Positions 8,267-17,265 of a DNA stretch of 64,000 bases are shown one piece after another. Each line of letters starts with the position of its first letter. Position 1 is the stretch's first letter. The DNA lies in the NCBI GenBank assembly GCA_015099395.1, contig AP024096.1, forward strand, positions 6,303,485 through 6,367,484. The letters run 5' to 3'. Made by a program: the position numbers and the translations under genes. The notes beneath the pieces were generated by a model, which was given only the letters and a program-made list of their open reading frames with translations, made no database searches and was not told the origin of the DNA. The DNA is from Ktedonobacteria bacterium brp13 (GTDB lineage Bacteria > Chloroflexota > Ktedonobacteria > Ktedonobacterales > Ktedonobacteraceae).

Positions 8267-10027
8267 TTAGCCTTCCCGATAGTGGTTCGTAATGGGGAGG
8301 CGGCGATCGCGACCGAAGGCCCGGTGTGAGATCTTGATGCCGGGAGGAGCCTGGCGACGTTTATATTCACTGATATCGACCAGGCGAATGATGCGTTCGA
8401 CGGTCTCACGTTTGAAGCCCATCGCTAGCATCTCCTCAAAACTACGATCGTCTTCAACATATGCTTGCAGTATGGGGTCCAGTTCATCATACGGTGGCAA
8501 GCTGTCAGCGTCCTTCTGATCCGGGCGTAACTCGGCCGAGGGTGGCTTGGTAATCACGTTGTGTGGTATTACCGGTCGTTCGCTGGCCTTATTACGATAG
8601 ATACAGAGCTCAAAGACCAGTGTTTTAAGCACGTCTTTAAGCACCGCATAGCCGCCAGCCATATCTCCGTAGAGTGTGCTATAGCCAGTAGCCATCTCAG
8701 ACTTATTGCCGGTAGTCAGGACGATAGGACCGAAGCGATTGGAGACCGTCATCAGGATGTTGCCACGGATACGCGCTTGCAGATTCTCGGCGGCGAGTCC
8801 GGGATATTCTTTACCCAGTGCCGGTTCCATCATTTTGAGTGATTGACGGAAGGTCTCTTCGATCGGAATGGTCAGATAGCGTATCCCCAGGTTCTCCGCC
8901 AACTCCTGCGCATCGGACCTACTATGTTCGGTCGAGTAGCCAGAAGGCATAGAGATACCGATGACGTTCTCTGCACCCAGTGCGTCAGCAGCGATGGCGG
9001 CGACCAATGAAGAATCGATACCGCCCGAGAGTCCAATAATTGCCTCTTTGAAACCAGTCTTGCGCATATAGTCGCGTGTAGCGAGGACCAGAGCCGAATA
9101 GACCTCTTGTAGATGATCCATCTTTGGTTCTATTCGTTGTGGCGCACCGAGCCGTGTCTGATGGCTCTCAGGCGCTTTGAGCGGTTCCGTGGTAATGACC
9201 AACTCTGGCACCTCTGCCTGGCTGGCAGTGTAGCGTTCCTGGCGACCACGTGGGTCATGCAGTCGTGAACGGAAGACCGAAGGGGTATCGAGATCGACGA
9301 TCAAGAGATCTTCCTCGAACTGTTTGCCGCGTGCGATCAACGCGCCGAGCTCATTGAAGACCATGCTGCCACCATCAAAGACCAGTTCATCCTGTCCACC
9401 CACAAGGTTGATATAAGCGATAATCAGACCGTTGTCCGCTGCGCGAGTCGAGATCATATCCTGGCGCACCAATCCTTTACCAGTTGTATAGGGTGAGGCG
9501 TTGATATTAATAATGACCTCGGCACCGGCCTGTGCCTGCAGGGAGAGTGGTCCAGTGGGATACCAGATATCTTCGCAGATATTAATCCCGACATGAATAT
9601 CATTGATCAGGAAGATAGGTGCAGTCTTGCCTGCGCGGAAGTAGCGATATTCATCGAAGACGCCATAGTTGGGCAGATAGTGTTTGTGATAGCTATCAAT
9701 CAGCTTGCCCTCATGCACAATTGCCGCCGCGTTATAGATATCGTGATCGCGATCGACAAAGCCAATGACCGCGGTCAGGCTGGGCATCTGCTCACTGGCC
9801 GCAATGATCTCATCCAACTTACGGAGGTTTGCCGTAATGAAGTTTGGCTTGAGTAGCAGATCCTCCGGTGGATAGCCAGTGAGCGCCAATTCAGGGAAAC
9901 AGACGATATGAGCGCCAGCAGCATGTGCCTGTCGCATGTTTGCAATGATCTTCTGAGTATTCCCCTCTAGATCGCCGACCGTCATATTGATCTGGGCAAG
10001 GGCGATTCTTAGCGGTATAGTATTCAT
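8267..10027 (-). CDS. nadE: Glutamine-dependent NAD(+) synthetase
   Basis: The 586-residue enzyme joins an N-terminal nitrilase-type glutaminase to an NAD synthetase domain. The glutaminase triad is visible: Glu in FPELALTGYPPED, Lys in YHKHYLPNYGVFDEY and Cys in GINICEDIW. The synthetase half has the ATP PP-loop LSGGIDSSLVAAIA and the TTGNKSEMATGYSTLYGD block. Ammonia from glutamine is passed to nicotinic acid adenine dinucleotide to give NAD. The ATG is preceded by AAAGGAT. The gene stands alone and is convergent with the M20 peptidase gene, 41 bp away. Confidence 0.95.
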   Translation of the reverse strand: MNTIPLRIALAQINMTVGDLEGNTQKIIANMRQAHAAGAHIVCFPELALTGYPPEDLLLKPNFITANLRKLDEIIAASEQMPSLTAVIGFVDRDHDIYNAAAIVHEGKLIDSYHKHYLPNYGVFDEYRYFRAGKTAPIFLINDIHVGINICEDIWYPTGPLSLQAQAGAEVIININASPYTTGKGLVRQDMISTRAADNGLIIAYINLVGGQDELVFDGGSMVFNELGALIARGKQFEEDLLIVDLDTPSVFRSRLHDPRGRQERYTASQAEVPELVITTEPLKAPESHQTRLGAPQRIEPKMDHLQEVYSALVLATRDYMRKTGFKEAIIGLSGGIDSSLVAAIAADALGAENVIGISMPSGYSTEHSRSDAQELAENLGIRYLTIPIEETFRQSLKMMEPALGKEYPGLAAENLQARIRGNILMTVSNRFGPIVLTTGNKSEMATGYSTLYGDMAGGYAVLKDVLKTLVFELCIYRNKASERPVIPHNVITKPPSAELRPDQKDADSLPPYDELDPILQAYVEDDRSFEEMLAMGFKRETVERIIRLVDISEYKRRQAPPGIKISHRAFGRDRRLPITNHYREG

Positions 10028-10141
10028 AATAGATCCTTTCCGTTCTGATGCATGGTGAACATACCTGTTCAGGAAAGAGAGGCTGTCGAGCTTTACACTT
10101 GAAGCTTTTTCAAGAGCTTTTTTAAAAGGAGTTGCTCTCTT

Positions 10142-10774
10142 ATGGAGGCTTACGAGTTCCTGTTCTATGTCGCCCCACTGTTAATCCTGTTCTATGCTGG
10201 GTCCATACTATTTATACGCCCCACCAAACAGGTTTTTGGCATGTCTCTGCTTGGCGGATTGGTACTGGGTATTATCAATTTGCTTGTTGATATTGTAGCT
10301 TATAATGCTCACTGGTGGCAGTATTCATTCCGGCAAGTCTCGCTGGATAAGTCGACGCATCTGCAAATAACGCTAGCGAACACTGTGATTGGGATTATGA
10401 ATGCTGTGCATGCACCGCTGCCGCTGTATATCACGCCGATCCTGATCTATGGAAGCCTCATATTTTTATTGATCTGGCGTTTCTGGGCTGGACGCTTGCG
10501 CTGGCTCTCCTGGTTGCTGCTGATTGGCACACCACTCTTCTGTATTGCCCGCGACATTCTTGATGCTGTGTTGCATAATTCATTGCAGACGTGGGAAAAT
10601 GTGCCGCTGGCGATTGTTGGTACAATCTTCCTCTGGCTGATTGCCTTTTACGCAGGCTTTACCATCTTCTGGCGTACAGCATCCAAACGGCCCTATACCG
10701 AGTATACTGCCGAAGATGCCTTGCCCTGGCATCCTGCTGAACAACGCCCAACCACTTCTCACGAGATTTCATAG
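10142..10774 (+). CDS. Uncharacterised polytopic membrane protein
   Basis: The 210 residues contain five or six hydrophobic segments (about 5-25, 33-54, 80-92, 97-118, 122-142 and 154-176) and a short polar C-terminal tail. No family was recognised. The start ATG has AAAAGGAG 11 bases upstream. The gene is divergent from nadE and lies 58 bp before the thioesterase gene, possibly co-transcribed with it. A small hairpin (CTTGAA/TTCAAG, 10098-10114) lies just upstream of its ribosome site. Confidence 0.6.
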   Translation: MEAYEFLFYVAPLLILFYAGSILFIRPTKQVFGMSLLGGLVLGIINLLVDIVAYNAHWWQYSFRQVSLDKSTHLQITLANTVIGIMNAVHAPLPLYITPILIYGSLIFLLIWRFWAGRLRWLSWLLLIGTPLFCIARDILDAVLHNSLQTWENVPLAIVGTIFLWLIAFYAGFTIFWRTASKRPYTEYTAEDALPWHPAEQRPTTSHEIS

Positions 10775-10832
10775 GTTGCTTATTCCCTTATATGAGCTGT
10801 ATGAATTTGAATGACATTGGAAGGATTCGATT

Positions 10833-11288
10833 GTGAGTACTAGTGACGAAGAAGAGCAGCAAGATAACGTAGCACGCTTAAATGCGCATAGTGCGGATAC
10901 CGTACTGGAGACGCTGGGTATTACGATTACCGAGGCTTCGAAAGAGCGTGTCGTAGCGACAATGCCGATTGGCACGAAACACCATCAGGTGCTTGGCTAT
11001 CTTCATGGTGGTGTCTCGGTCTTATTAGCCGAGACCGTTGCCTCCCTCGCCAGCGTAATGCATATAGACGTCAAACGACAGAGCGCGTTCGGATTGGAGA
11101 TTAACGCCAACCACGTGCGCCCTAAACGTGACGGCCAGCTTTACGCGACTGCGACTCCGCTGCACCTGGGTCGTAGTACCCATGTCTGGGATGTCCGTAT
11201 TACAGATGAGCACAACAAACTCATCTGTGTCTCACGCTGCACCGTTGCTGTCGTCGACCGGCCAGCCGACGGTCGACGCTTCTTATAG
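10833..11288 (+). CDS. PaaI-type hotdog-fold thioesterase
   Basis: The 151-residue protein fits the hotdog thioesterases of the PaaI/YbdB type. The conserved block HHQVLGYLHGGVSVLLAETVAS holds the His-Gly-Gly motif and the catalytic acidic residue on the long helix, followed by LEINANHVRPKRDGQLYATATPLHLGRSTHVWDV, the family's beta-sheet pattern (written here in pieces: GLEINANHVRP and GRSTHVWDV). It should hydrolyse an acyl-CoA; the menaquinone intermediate DHNA-CoA or phenylacetyl-CoA are the usual substrates. The start is a GTG with AAGGA 8 bases upstream. Confidence 0.8.
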   Translation: MSTSDEEEQQDNVARLNAHSADTVLETLGITITEASKERVVATMPIGTKHHQVLGYLHGGVSVLLAETVASLASVMHIDVKRQSAFGLEINANHVRPKRDGQLYATATPLHLGRSTHVWDVRITDEHNKLICVSRCTVAVVDRPADGRRFL

Positions 11289-11300
11289 TAATATAAAATA

Positions 11301-11352
11301 CATGGGTGGCATGGAGGGGAGGCTCAGAGTCCTCCCCTCCATGCCACCCATG
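11301..11352. terminator. Long perfect hairpin after thioesterase gene
   Basis: A perfect 22-bp inverted repeat (11301-11322 and 11331-11352) encloses the 8-nt loop CTCAGAGT. It starts 12 bp after the thioesterase stop codon. There is no T tract on either side, so it is not a textbook intrinsic terminator, but a stem this long and exact should stop polymerase or protect the 3' end. Confidence 0.7.
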
Positions 11353-11484
11353 TCCTGCTTGATGGTAGAAAGTCAATGCTCTGCGTATGCTGTGGTTGTG
11401 TGATATAGTACATCCGTTAAAGATACTATCTTCTGTGTAAAGACACTGAAGAGTGATATATAGACGGAGCAGAATAACAGCATT

Positions 11485-12294
11485 ATGATACCACTGCTAA
11501 ACGATCTTACAACATATCTTATCGACCTGGATGGCGTGGTGTACCGGGGCGATGATCTGGTTCCGGGAGCACATGAGTTCATCGATTGGCTTGATCGTAG
11601 CCATAAAAAATACCTTTATCTGACCAATAATTCCTTTGCGAGTGAGACGCAGGTTGTTGCAAAGCTGGCACGTCTGGGTATACAGACAACGCCAGAGCAT
11701 GTACTGGGAGCGGCTCAGGCAGCGGTCAAATATATTGCGCACAGTTATCCGGGGGCGGCGGTCTATGTGGTTGGTGAGGCTCCTCTCTTTGATATGGTGA
11801 AGAGCCATAAGCTAACGATTGCTAACGATGATTGGCAGAAAGCTGACGTCGTTTTTGTGGGATTGGATCGCTCATTCAACTATGCGCGTCTCACAGATGC
11901 GGTTCTGGCTGTGCGCAAAGGCGCTAAATTTATTGCCATCAATCGCGATCCGCTCCTCCCTATTGCCGGTGGCAAGCTGATTGCTGGTTGTGGTGCGATC
12001 GTCGCAGCGATTGCTGGTGGCAGTGAGACCGTGCCCGTGGTGATCGGCAAGCCTGAGCCAGGACTGCTGCACGAGGCGCTGCTGACACTGGCCAGCAAGC
12101 CAACTGAGGCAGTCATGATAGGCGATAATTTAGGTATTGATATCAAGGCCGGTATCGCAGCAGGCACCTATACAATGTTTGTGCTCTCAGGTAAAGATAC
12201 CGCTGAAGATCTCGCCCGCTCTCCTATCAAGCCAGACTATATCTACAATGATCTAGGCGCTGCTCTCGCTGCAATTCAGCACGCACATGCATAA
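11485..12294 (+). CDS. HAD-IIA family sugar phosphatase (NagD-like)
   Basis: The 269-residue protein has the four HAD motifs in order: LIDLDGVVYRG (nucleophile and acid Asp), YLTNNS, the Lys of VVIGKPEPG, and MIGDNLGIDIKAG (metal-binding Asp). The large cap between motifs II and III (about residues 75-190) marks subclass IIA, the NagD / p-nitrophenylphosphatase group, which removes phosphate from small metabolites such as UMP or glycolate phosphate. The ATG at 11485 is the only good early start; its ribosome site is weak. The gene is convergent with dnaA. Confidence 0.85.
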   Translation: MIPLLNDLTTYLIDLDGVVYRGDDLVPGAHEFIDWLDRSHKKYLYLTNNSFASETQVVAKLARLGIQTTPEHVLGAAQAAVKYIAHSYPGAAVYVVGEAPLFDMVKSHKLTIANDDWQKADVVFVGLDRSFNYARLTDAVLAVRKGAKFIAINRDPLLPIAGGKLIAGCGAIVAAIAGGSETVPVVIGKPEPGLLHEALLTLASKPTEAVMIGDNLGIDIKAGIAAGTYTMFVLSGKDTAEDLARSPIKPDYIYNDLGAALAAIQHAHA

Positions 12295-12325
12295 ATAGCT
12301 GTGAACGGATCGAGGATGCAGTATT

Positions 12326-12388
12326 TTCCTGTGACAGTGGCGCTCCCTCTCTTAGAAAACCGGGGTGGGAGCGCCACTGTCACAGGAA
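12326..12388. terminator. Bidirectional terminator between HAD phosphatase and dnaA genes
   Basis: A perfect 22-bp inverted repeat (12326-12347 and 12367-12388) encloses a 19-nt loop between two convergent genes. As with the hairpin at 11301 there is no clear T tract. Its position, 31 bp after one stop codon and 38 bp before the other, fits a terminator acting in both directions. Confidence 0.75.
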
Positions 12389-12426
12389 TAATCTCTGATA
12401 CCTGCCTTGCTAAGGCTGTAGCGGTC

Positions 12427-14082
12427 TTACGCGTTATCACGCATGAGCTGTTCGCGGATCGCGATGATCTCACGGCGCAGGTTCTGGTTGACGTTGATAG
12501 ACTGATCGATCTTTTCGCAGGAGTGCAAGACTGTGCTATGGTCGCGACCCCCGAAGAGTTGGCCGATCTCAATCAGTGAGGTTGTCGTCTCTTTACGGAT
12601 CAAGTACATAGCGATCTGGCGGGGCGTGACGATATACTTGTCGCGCTGTTTACTGCACATAGCATCGAGCGAGATATGGTAGTAGTCTGCGACCGCCTGA
12701 GCGATCTGGCGGCTATTCAGGGTCGGCTCGCGCGTATCGGTGCCAAGTGAAGAGATCGCAGCACGTGCCACATCCATCGTAAGTTCAACACGATGTAACT
12801 GCTGATAGGCCATCAAGCGATTGAGACAGCCTTCAAGCTCACGGATATTGGTCTGGACTCGACCGGCGATATAGGCGATGATCTCATCGGGCACATGATA
12901 ATGGAGGAGATCGGCCTTGACGCGCAGGATTGCCATACGTGTCTCAAGATCTGGTGGCTGAATATCGGCGATCAGGCCCCATTCAAAGCGTGAGCGCAGG
13001 CGTTCCTCCAGACTAACAATAGCCTTGGGCGGACGATCACTACAGATAACGATCTGCTTGCTCATCTCGTAGAGGCTGTTGAATGTATGGAAGAACTCTT
13101 CCTCCGTTGATTCTTTGCCCGCGATAAACTGGATATCATCGACGAGCAAGATATCAACAGAACGATACTTGGCGCGGAACTCTTCCTGGGTGCGATAGCG
13201 AATGGCGTTAATAATCTCATTGGTAAACTGTTCCGATGAGACATACAGCACAGCCAGTCCGGTCTGCACACCTTGATGGCCGATGGCGTGCAGCAAGTGA
13301 GTCTTGCCCAGACCCACACCACCATAGAGGAAAAGTGGATTGTACGACTCACCTGGAGCTTCGGCCACAGCCAGTGAGGCTGCATGAGCCAGACGATTGC
13401 TATTACCGACGATAAAGGCATCGAAAGTATAGCGGGGGTTGAGACGGTTATGTGCCAACATATTGGCACGTTGCTCGTTCTCCCACTCTTCTAAGGTATC
13501 TGACGATGCATACGAGAACTCGTTTTGCATAGGTGCGGGTGCGCCAGGTAGAGGGTCGTCAAAGGGATTATTATTATTTGTAGTCGCATTCGTATTATAC
13601 TGAGGCACACGACGCTGAGCACCCTGTGACTGATGTGGCGTCTGCGAAGCACGTTCAGCAGTATAATTTTGTGTTTGTGGTGGCATACGAGCTGTGTGAG
13701 ATTGCGACGACGAGTGCCCGGTAGCAGGGAGTGTCGAGGATGCCGCCGGGTGTGTTCCATTGACAGCCGTGCCTGGAATGCTCGCTGAGTTTGGCGGCGC
13801 ACCGTATTCAGCGCGCATAATATCAAGGGAGACCGGTTGTCCGATGACCTGACTCAAAAGATCTTCCAGCACACCATGCCAGCGCGTCGTAATGACATCA
13901 AAGGCCAGGTCGTTAGGCACCTGGAGCGCAAAGGCCAGTGTCTGTCGTGCCTGCCTATCAGTTGCGTCGCCGGTTGTTAGCTCGATAAGGAGCGCTTCTT
14001 GTAACCATGTTCTGGTCAAGGCGTCGAGCGGAGTAATATCCAGTTGTGCTAGCGTCGTGCGCCAGATCGTCGCGGTGTTCAC
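12427..14082 (-). CDS. dnaA: Chromosomal replication initiator DnaA
   Basis: All four DnaA domains are visible: an N-terminal helical domain (TIWRTTLAQLD), a long Gln/Thr/Pro/Asn-rich linker, the AAA+ domain with Walker A GGVGLGKTHLL and Walker B ILLVDDIQFIAGKES, and the DNA-binding domain IV with the signature GRDHSTVLHSCEKI. ATP-bound DnaA opens the origin by binding DnaA boxes. The GTG at 14082 is chosen: GGGAGA lies 8 bases upstream and its N-terminus aligns with other DnaA proteins. An in-frame ATG at 14106 would lie inside ridA. The gene is 4 bp behind ridA rather than beside dnaN, an unusual setting. Confidence 0.93.
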   Translation of the reverse strand: MNTATIWRTTLAQLDITPLDALTRTWLQEALLIELTTGDATDRQARQTLAFALQVPNDLAFDVITTRWHGVLEDLLSQVIGQPVSLDIMRAEYGAPPNSASIPGTAVNGTHPAASSTLPATGHSSSQSHTARMPPQTQNYTAERASQTPHQSQGAQRRVPQYNTNATTNNNNPFDDPLPGAPAPMQNEFSYASSDTLEEWENEQRANMLAHNRLNPRYTFDAFIVGNSNRLAHAASLAVAEAPGESYNPLFLYGGVGLGKTHLLHAIGHQGVQTGLAVLYVSSEQFTNEIINAIRYRTQEEFRAKYRSVDILLVDDIQFIAGKESTEEEFFHTFNSLYEMSKQIVICSDRPPKAIVSLEERLRSRFEWGLIADIQPPDLETRMAILRVKADLLHYHVPDEIIAYIAGRVQTNIRELEGCLNRLMAYQQLHRVELTMDVARAAISSLGTDTREPTLNSRQIAQAVADYYHISLDAMCSKQRDKYIVTPRQIAMYLIRKETTTSLIEIGQLFGGRDHSTVLHSCEKIDQSINVNQNLRREIIAIREQLMRDNA

Positions 14083-14086
14083 CGTG

Positions 14087-14503
14087 TTATTCTCCCGTAC
14101 CCTCATCCTGAATGAGCGCGACGCACTCGATCTCAACCAGCGCCTTGCGCGGCAGTTCAGCGACCGCGACAGTCGAACGTGCGGGCAGAACATGTTTAAA
14201 GTAGGTGGCGTAGATCTCGTTCATGGCCTGGAAATCGCTCATGCTGGTCAAGAAGATAGTTGTCTTAATAACAGAATCGAGCGAACTGCCGGCGCTTTCT
14301 AATAAAGCCCGTACATTTTGCAGGACACGATGGGTCTGGGTCTGGATATCTGTGCCCACGATCTCACCGGTAGCAGGATCGAGCGGGATCTGGCCCGAAG
14401 CAAAGAGCAATTGACCGTAACGAATAGCCTGACTGTAGGGGCCGATGGCTGCTGGTGCCTGCGAAGTGCTTATTTTTATCAAAGGTGTTGTGTTGTCTGA
14501 CAT
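14087..14503 (-). CDS. ridA: RidA family reactive imine deaminase
   Basis: The 138-residue protein matches RidA/YjgF throughout: IGPYSQAIRYGQLLFASGQIP (shown here only in part), TTIFLTSMSDFQAMNEIY, and the active-site region PARSTVAVAELPRKALVEIE with the Arg and Glu that bind the carboxylate and activate water. It hydrolyses 2-aminoacrylate and related imines made by PLP enzymes. It starts at ATG 14503 with only a weak ribosome site (GGG). dnaA follows after 4 bp, so the two are probably translated from one message. Confidence 0.92.
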   Translation of the reverse strand: MSDNTTPLIKISTSQAPAAIGPYSQAIRYGQLLFASGQIPLDPATGEIVGTDIQTQTHRVLQNVRALLESAGSSLDSVIKTTIFLTSMSDFQAMNEIYATYFKHVLPARSTVAVAELPRKALVEIECVALIQDEGTGE

Positions 14504-14662
14504 ATACTAGTTTTCCCATCACTCTCAATAGAGATATAAATGCTCTCTGATAGCCGCTGAATAAGAGACTCGTGTAAGATACAACGATCCACAGAGATAG
14601 GACACGCGGAGTGTCAGGTGCGTACCCTTGTTCACCAACAGTGATGCTGGTGTTCTGGTCAA

Positions 14663-15631
14663 TCAGAATTGACCATGACCGGCGGGGGGATAGTTTCCCT
14701 GAGCATAAAAGCCCTGTCCCTGGTGTAACGCGGCCTGTATCGGTGGTTGTTGCGTACCGGGTGTCGTACTCATAATCTCTTTAGCACAATTGCGTAATGC
14801 CTGTTGCATCTCAGCCGCCGACGTAAAGCGCTCCTCTGGCTCTTTTTGCAACGTGCGGGTTACCAATTGTTCCAGAGCAGGGGGGACCAGCGGGCTAAAC
14901 TGGCGTAGCGGTGGTGGATTGGTCGAAGCGTGCTGCATCGCGATAGAGACAGCAGTCGGCCCAACGAAAGGTGGTCGGCCAGCCAGCATTTCAAACATCA
15001 CGACACCCAGTGAATAGAGATCGGAGGAAGCGGTCAGGATCTCTCCACGAGCCTGTTCAGGCGAGAGATAGTCAGCCGTTCCCAGGACGATACCACTGTT
15101 GGTAAGTCCAGCATCCTCAGCAACACGCACAATGCCAAAATCCGTTAATTTGACCCACGCACCACCATCACTTAAGCTGCCATTGCTACCGCTCCAGGCT
15201 AGCATAATGTTCTGGGGCTTGATGTCACGATGAATAAAGCCTCTCGCATGTGACACCTGAAGGACTGCGCAGACCTGTGCCGCGATCTCGATCGCCTCAC
15301 GAGGCTGTAACTGGCGGCGTTGTCCGATAAGTTGCTTTAATGTAGGACCTTGAATATACTCCATTACAAGGAAATATTGGTCTGCCTCTTCGACAAAGTC
15401 ATAAATAGTAACCGCGTTTGGATGCGCGAGTGCCGCGGTGGCGCGAGCTTCTCGACGGAAGCGTTCGACAGCGCGTTGATCACTTTTATCCAGGGATCGC
15501 AATACTTTGATCGCTACGATGCGCTCAACGCGGTGATCCCAGGTCTTGAAGACACTTGCCATACCACCAGTAGCGATATGCTCACGAATCTCGTAGCGTC
15601 CTGCGATCAGAGTACCCTCAAATTGGTTCAA
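14663..15631 (-). CDS. Soluble Ser/Thr protein kinase (PknB-like)
   Basis: The 322-residue protein is a complete Hanks-type kinase with no membrane segment: Gly loop IATGGMASVFK, Lys in VAIKVLRSLD, HRDIKPQNIML catalytic loop, DFG in KLTDFGIVRV, and SPEQARGE as the APE equivalent. A short Gln/Gly/Pro-rich tail follows. Targets are unknown. The start is a TTG with GAGGA 7 bases upstream. A hairpin TGGTCAAT-CAGA-ATTGACCA (14656-14675) overlaps the stop codon and may terminate the transcript. Confidence 0.88.
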   Translation of the reverse strand: MNQFEGTLIAGRYEIREHIATGGMASVFKTWDHRVERIVAIKVLRSLDKSDQRAVERFRREARATAALAHPNAVTIYDFVEEADQYFLVMEYIQGPTLKQLIGQRRQLQPREAIEIAAQVCAVLQVSHARGFIHRDIKPQNIMLAWSGSNGSLSDGGAWVKLTDFGIVRVAEDAGLTNSGIVLGTADYLSPEQARGEILTASSDLYSLGVVMFEMLAGRPPFVGPTAVSIAMQHASTNPPPLRQFSPLVPPALEQLVTRTLQKEPEERFTSAAEMQQALRNCAKEIMSTTPGTQQPPIQAALHQGQGFYAQGNYPPAGHGQF

Positions 15632-15883
15632 CGTTTTATCCTCAAGCGACCAGGCGAATGCTCTATCAGAAAAATCTTTTTCAGAGGGTAGTATACCATT
15701 AATGAGTTATGTCGTCGAGTGCTACATGACCGGCGTTTGTCCCTCTACTTTCCCTTTTTGCTCTTAGCCATCCAGAATCCTGGGCTTCCGACTGGTAGGC
15801 CTCAATCTTCATCGATAGTGACCAGTGCCAGTCGGATTACTCTGCTCTCTATGCTCTATGCTTTAAGCATGTTACTGGATAGA

Positions 15884-17131
15884 TCAAGGAGTCCAGCATG
15901 GTCTGGAGTCCGCATCGAAGTCTCCTCCTGTGGTCATCGTGAGTTGTTGCTTGCTCTGAGGGTCGATAGAGTAGTTTCCAGTCTTTGGATCTTTTACTAT
16001 CTTCGCTAACCAGAGATCGAACGACTGATTGGTATAGCCGATGTAGGCAATCTGTTGGCCATTTGGTGACCAGATGGGCATGCTGAGGTACTGGCTGGTC
16101 ATTAAATTTGTGGCGTGCCCATAAGGGATCAGGGCTTTCTGTCTGTTGGCGTTACTGCCAGGATTGAAGGACTGATTATTGGGATCGCTGGTGACCCCAT
16201 TTGGCACCCCCATGAGATACATACTCATATGCGTTGCATCATCGCGCCGCAGATAGAGAACCTGATTGCCGTTAGGCGAGAACGCTGGTTCGAGATTCGC
16301 CAGATTCGGGGTTCCGGGAGTTATGGGGACCGATGGATAGTTGCCCATCGTATAGGCTCCTGGATGGTAGACAGGGTTCTGGGGATTCTGTGCAAGATCC
16401 TGTTGCACGATATTAGCATCCTGCAGCATAATCTGGATCTGCTGTTGCGTGCCTGACGAATCGTACTGGTAGTTGGTATAGACGATCTGGTCCGGGTGAC
16501 CTGGTCGGTAGGCTGGATCGCGCAAACCACCATCCCCATAGACCGAGTATGCGATGATCTGGGCCGTATTTGCACTGGCATCGTTGATATCTACCTGATA
16601 GAGCTGAAGATCCAACAAGAAGGCATTAACGCCGATATCCCAATTTTTATCGAGGTCGCTCAGGAAGATCAGATGCTGGCTATCGGGAGCCCAGGATGGT
16701 TCTGCGAACCAGTGGGCGGTACTGATTGGAGCGTTCGCGCCATTTGGTTCGTAGCTTCCCTGACCGCTGATCAGGATCTTTGGTGTGCCGCCAGATGCTG
16801 GCATATAGGCGAGATCGCTATAGTCTTTGTAGAGGATGGTAAACGCTACCCATTTGCCATTGGGTGAGACCGCGGGATCGCGGACCTCAATACCATGTGT
16901 CAGCTGTTCAGGATGCTGCTTATCTTTCCCATTCAACACATAGAGATTGCGGTCTAACGTAAAATAGAGCCGACCCTGGAAGGCTGCCTGATCAACGTTG
17001 ACTTTGATGTCGCCGTGTGTCCCTTTTGTCACGCTCTGGTAGTTACTCCCTGCGCCGCCCAGGCAACTCTGGAGGGCAATCGAGAGCAGTGCTAACACGA
17101 CGATAAGATCGCGTAGATGGTGTTTCTTCAT
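15884..17131 (-). CDS. TolB-like beta-propeller lipoprotein
   Basis: The 415-residue protein begins with a lipoprotein signal peptide (hydrophobic residues 9-20, lipobox LQSC with Cys at 23). The mature part holds WD40-like/TolB propeller repeats of the form PAVSPNGKWVAFT, PSWAPDSQHLIFLSD, PAFSPNGNQVLYLRR and PIWSPNGQQIAYIG. It is probably anchored to the outer face of the membrane and may bind protein or peptidoglycan. It lies between a Ser/Thr kinase gene and an LCP gene on the same strand. Its ribosome site is weak; ATG 17131 is supported by the signal peptide. Confidence 0.82.
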   Translation of the reverse strand: MKKHHLRDLIVVLALLSIALQSCLGGAGSNYQSVTKGTHGDIKVNVDQAAFQGRLYFTLDRNLYVLNGKDKQHPEQLTHGIEVRDPAVSPNGKWVAFTILYKDYSDLAYMPASGGTPKILISGQGSYEPNGANAPISTAHWFAEPSWAPDSQHLIFLSDLDKNWDIGVNAFLLDLQLYQVDINDASANTAQIIAYSVYGDGGLRDPAYRPGHPDQIVYTNYQYDSSGTQQQIQIMLQDANIVQQDLAQNPQNPVYHPGAYTMGNYPSVPITPGTPNLANLEPAFSPNGNQVLYLRRDDATHMSMYLMGVPNGVTSDPNNQSFNPGSNANRQKALIPYGHATNLMTSQYLSMPIWSPNGQQIAYIGYTNQSFDLWLAKIVKDPKTGNYSIDPQSKQQLTMTTGGDFDADSRPCWTP

Positions 17132-17265
17132 AGATATATATCTTTAATTATTTTTCTATTTGCAGGAGGATGCTGAATACTGTATGCTGTATGCATTCTC
17201 CGTCAAATTACTATAATTCTTGACATGTATTCCTTTACTGGTAGCAATAGCTCCTGCTATGATTA

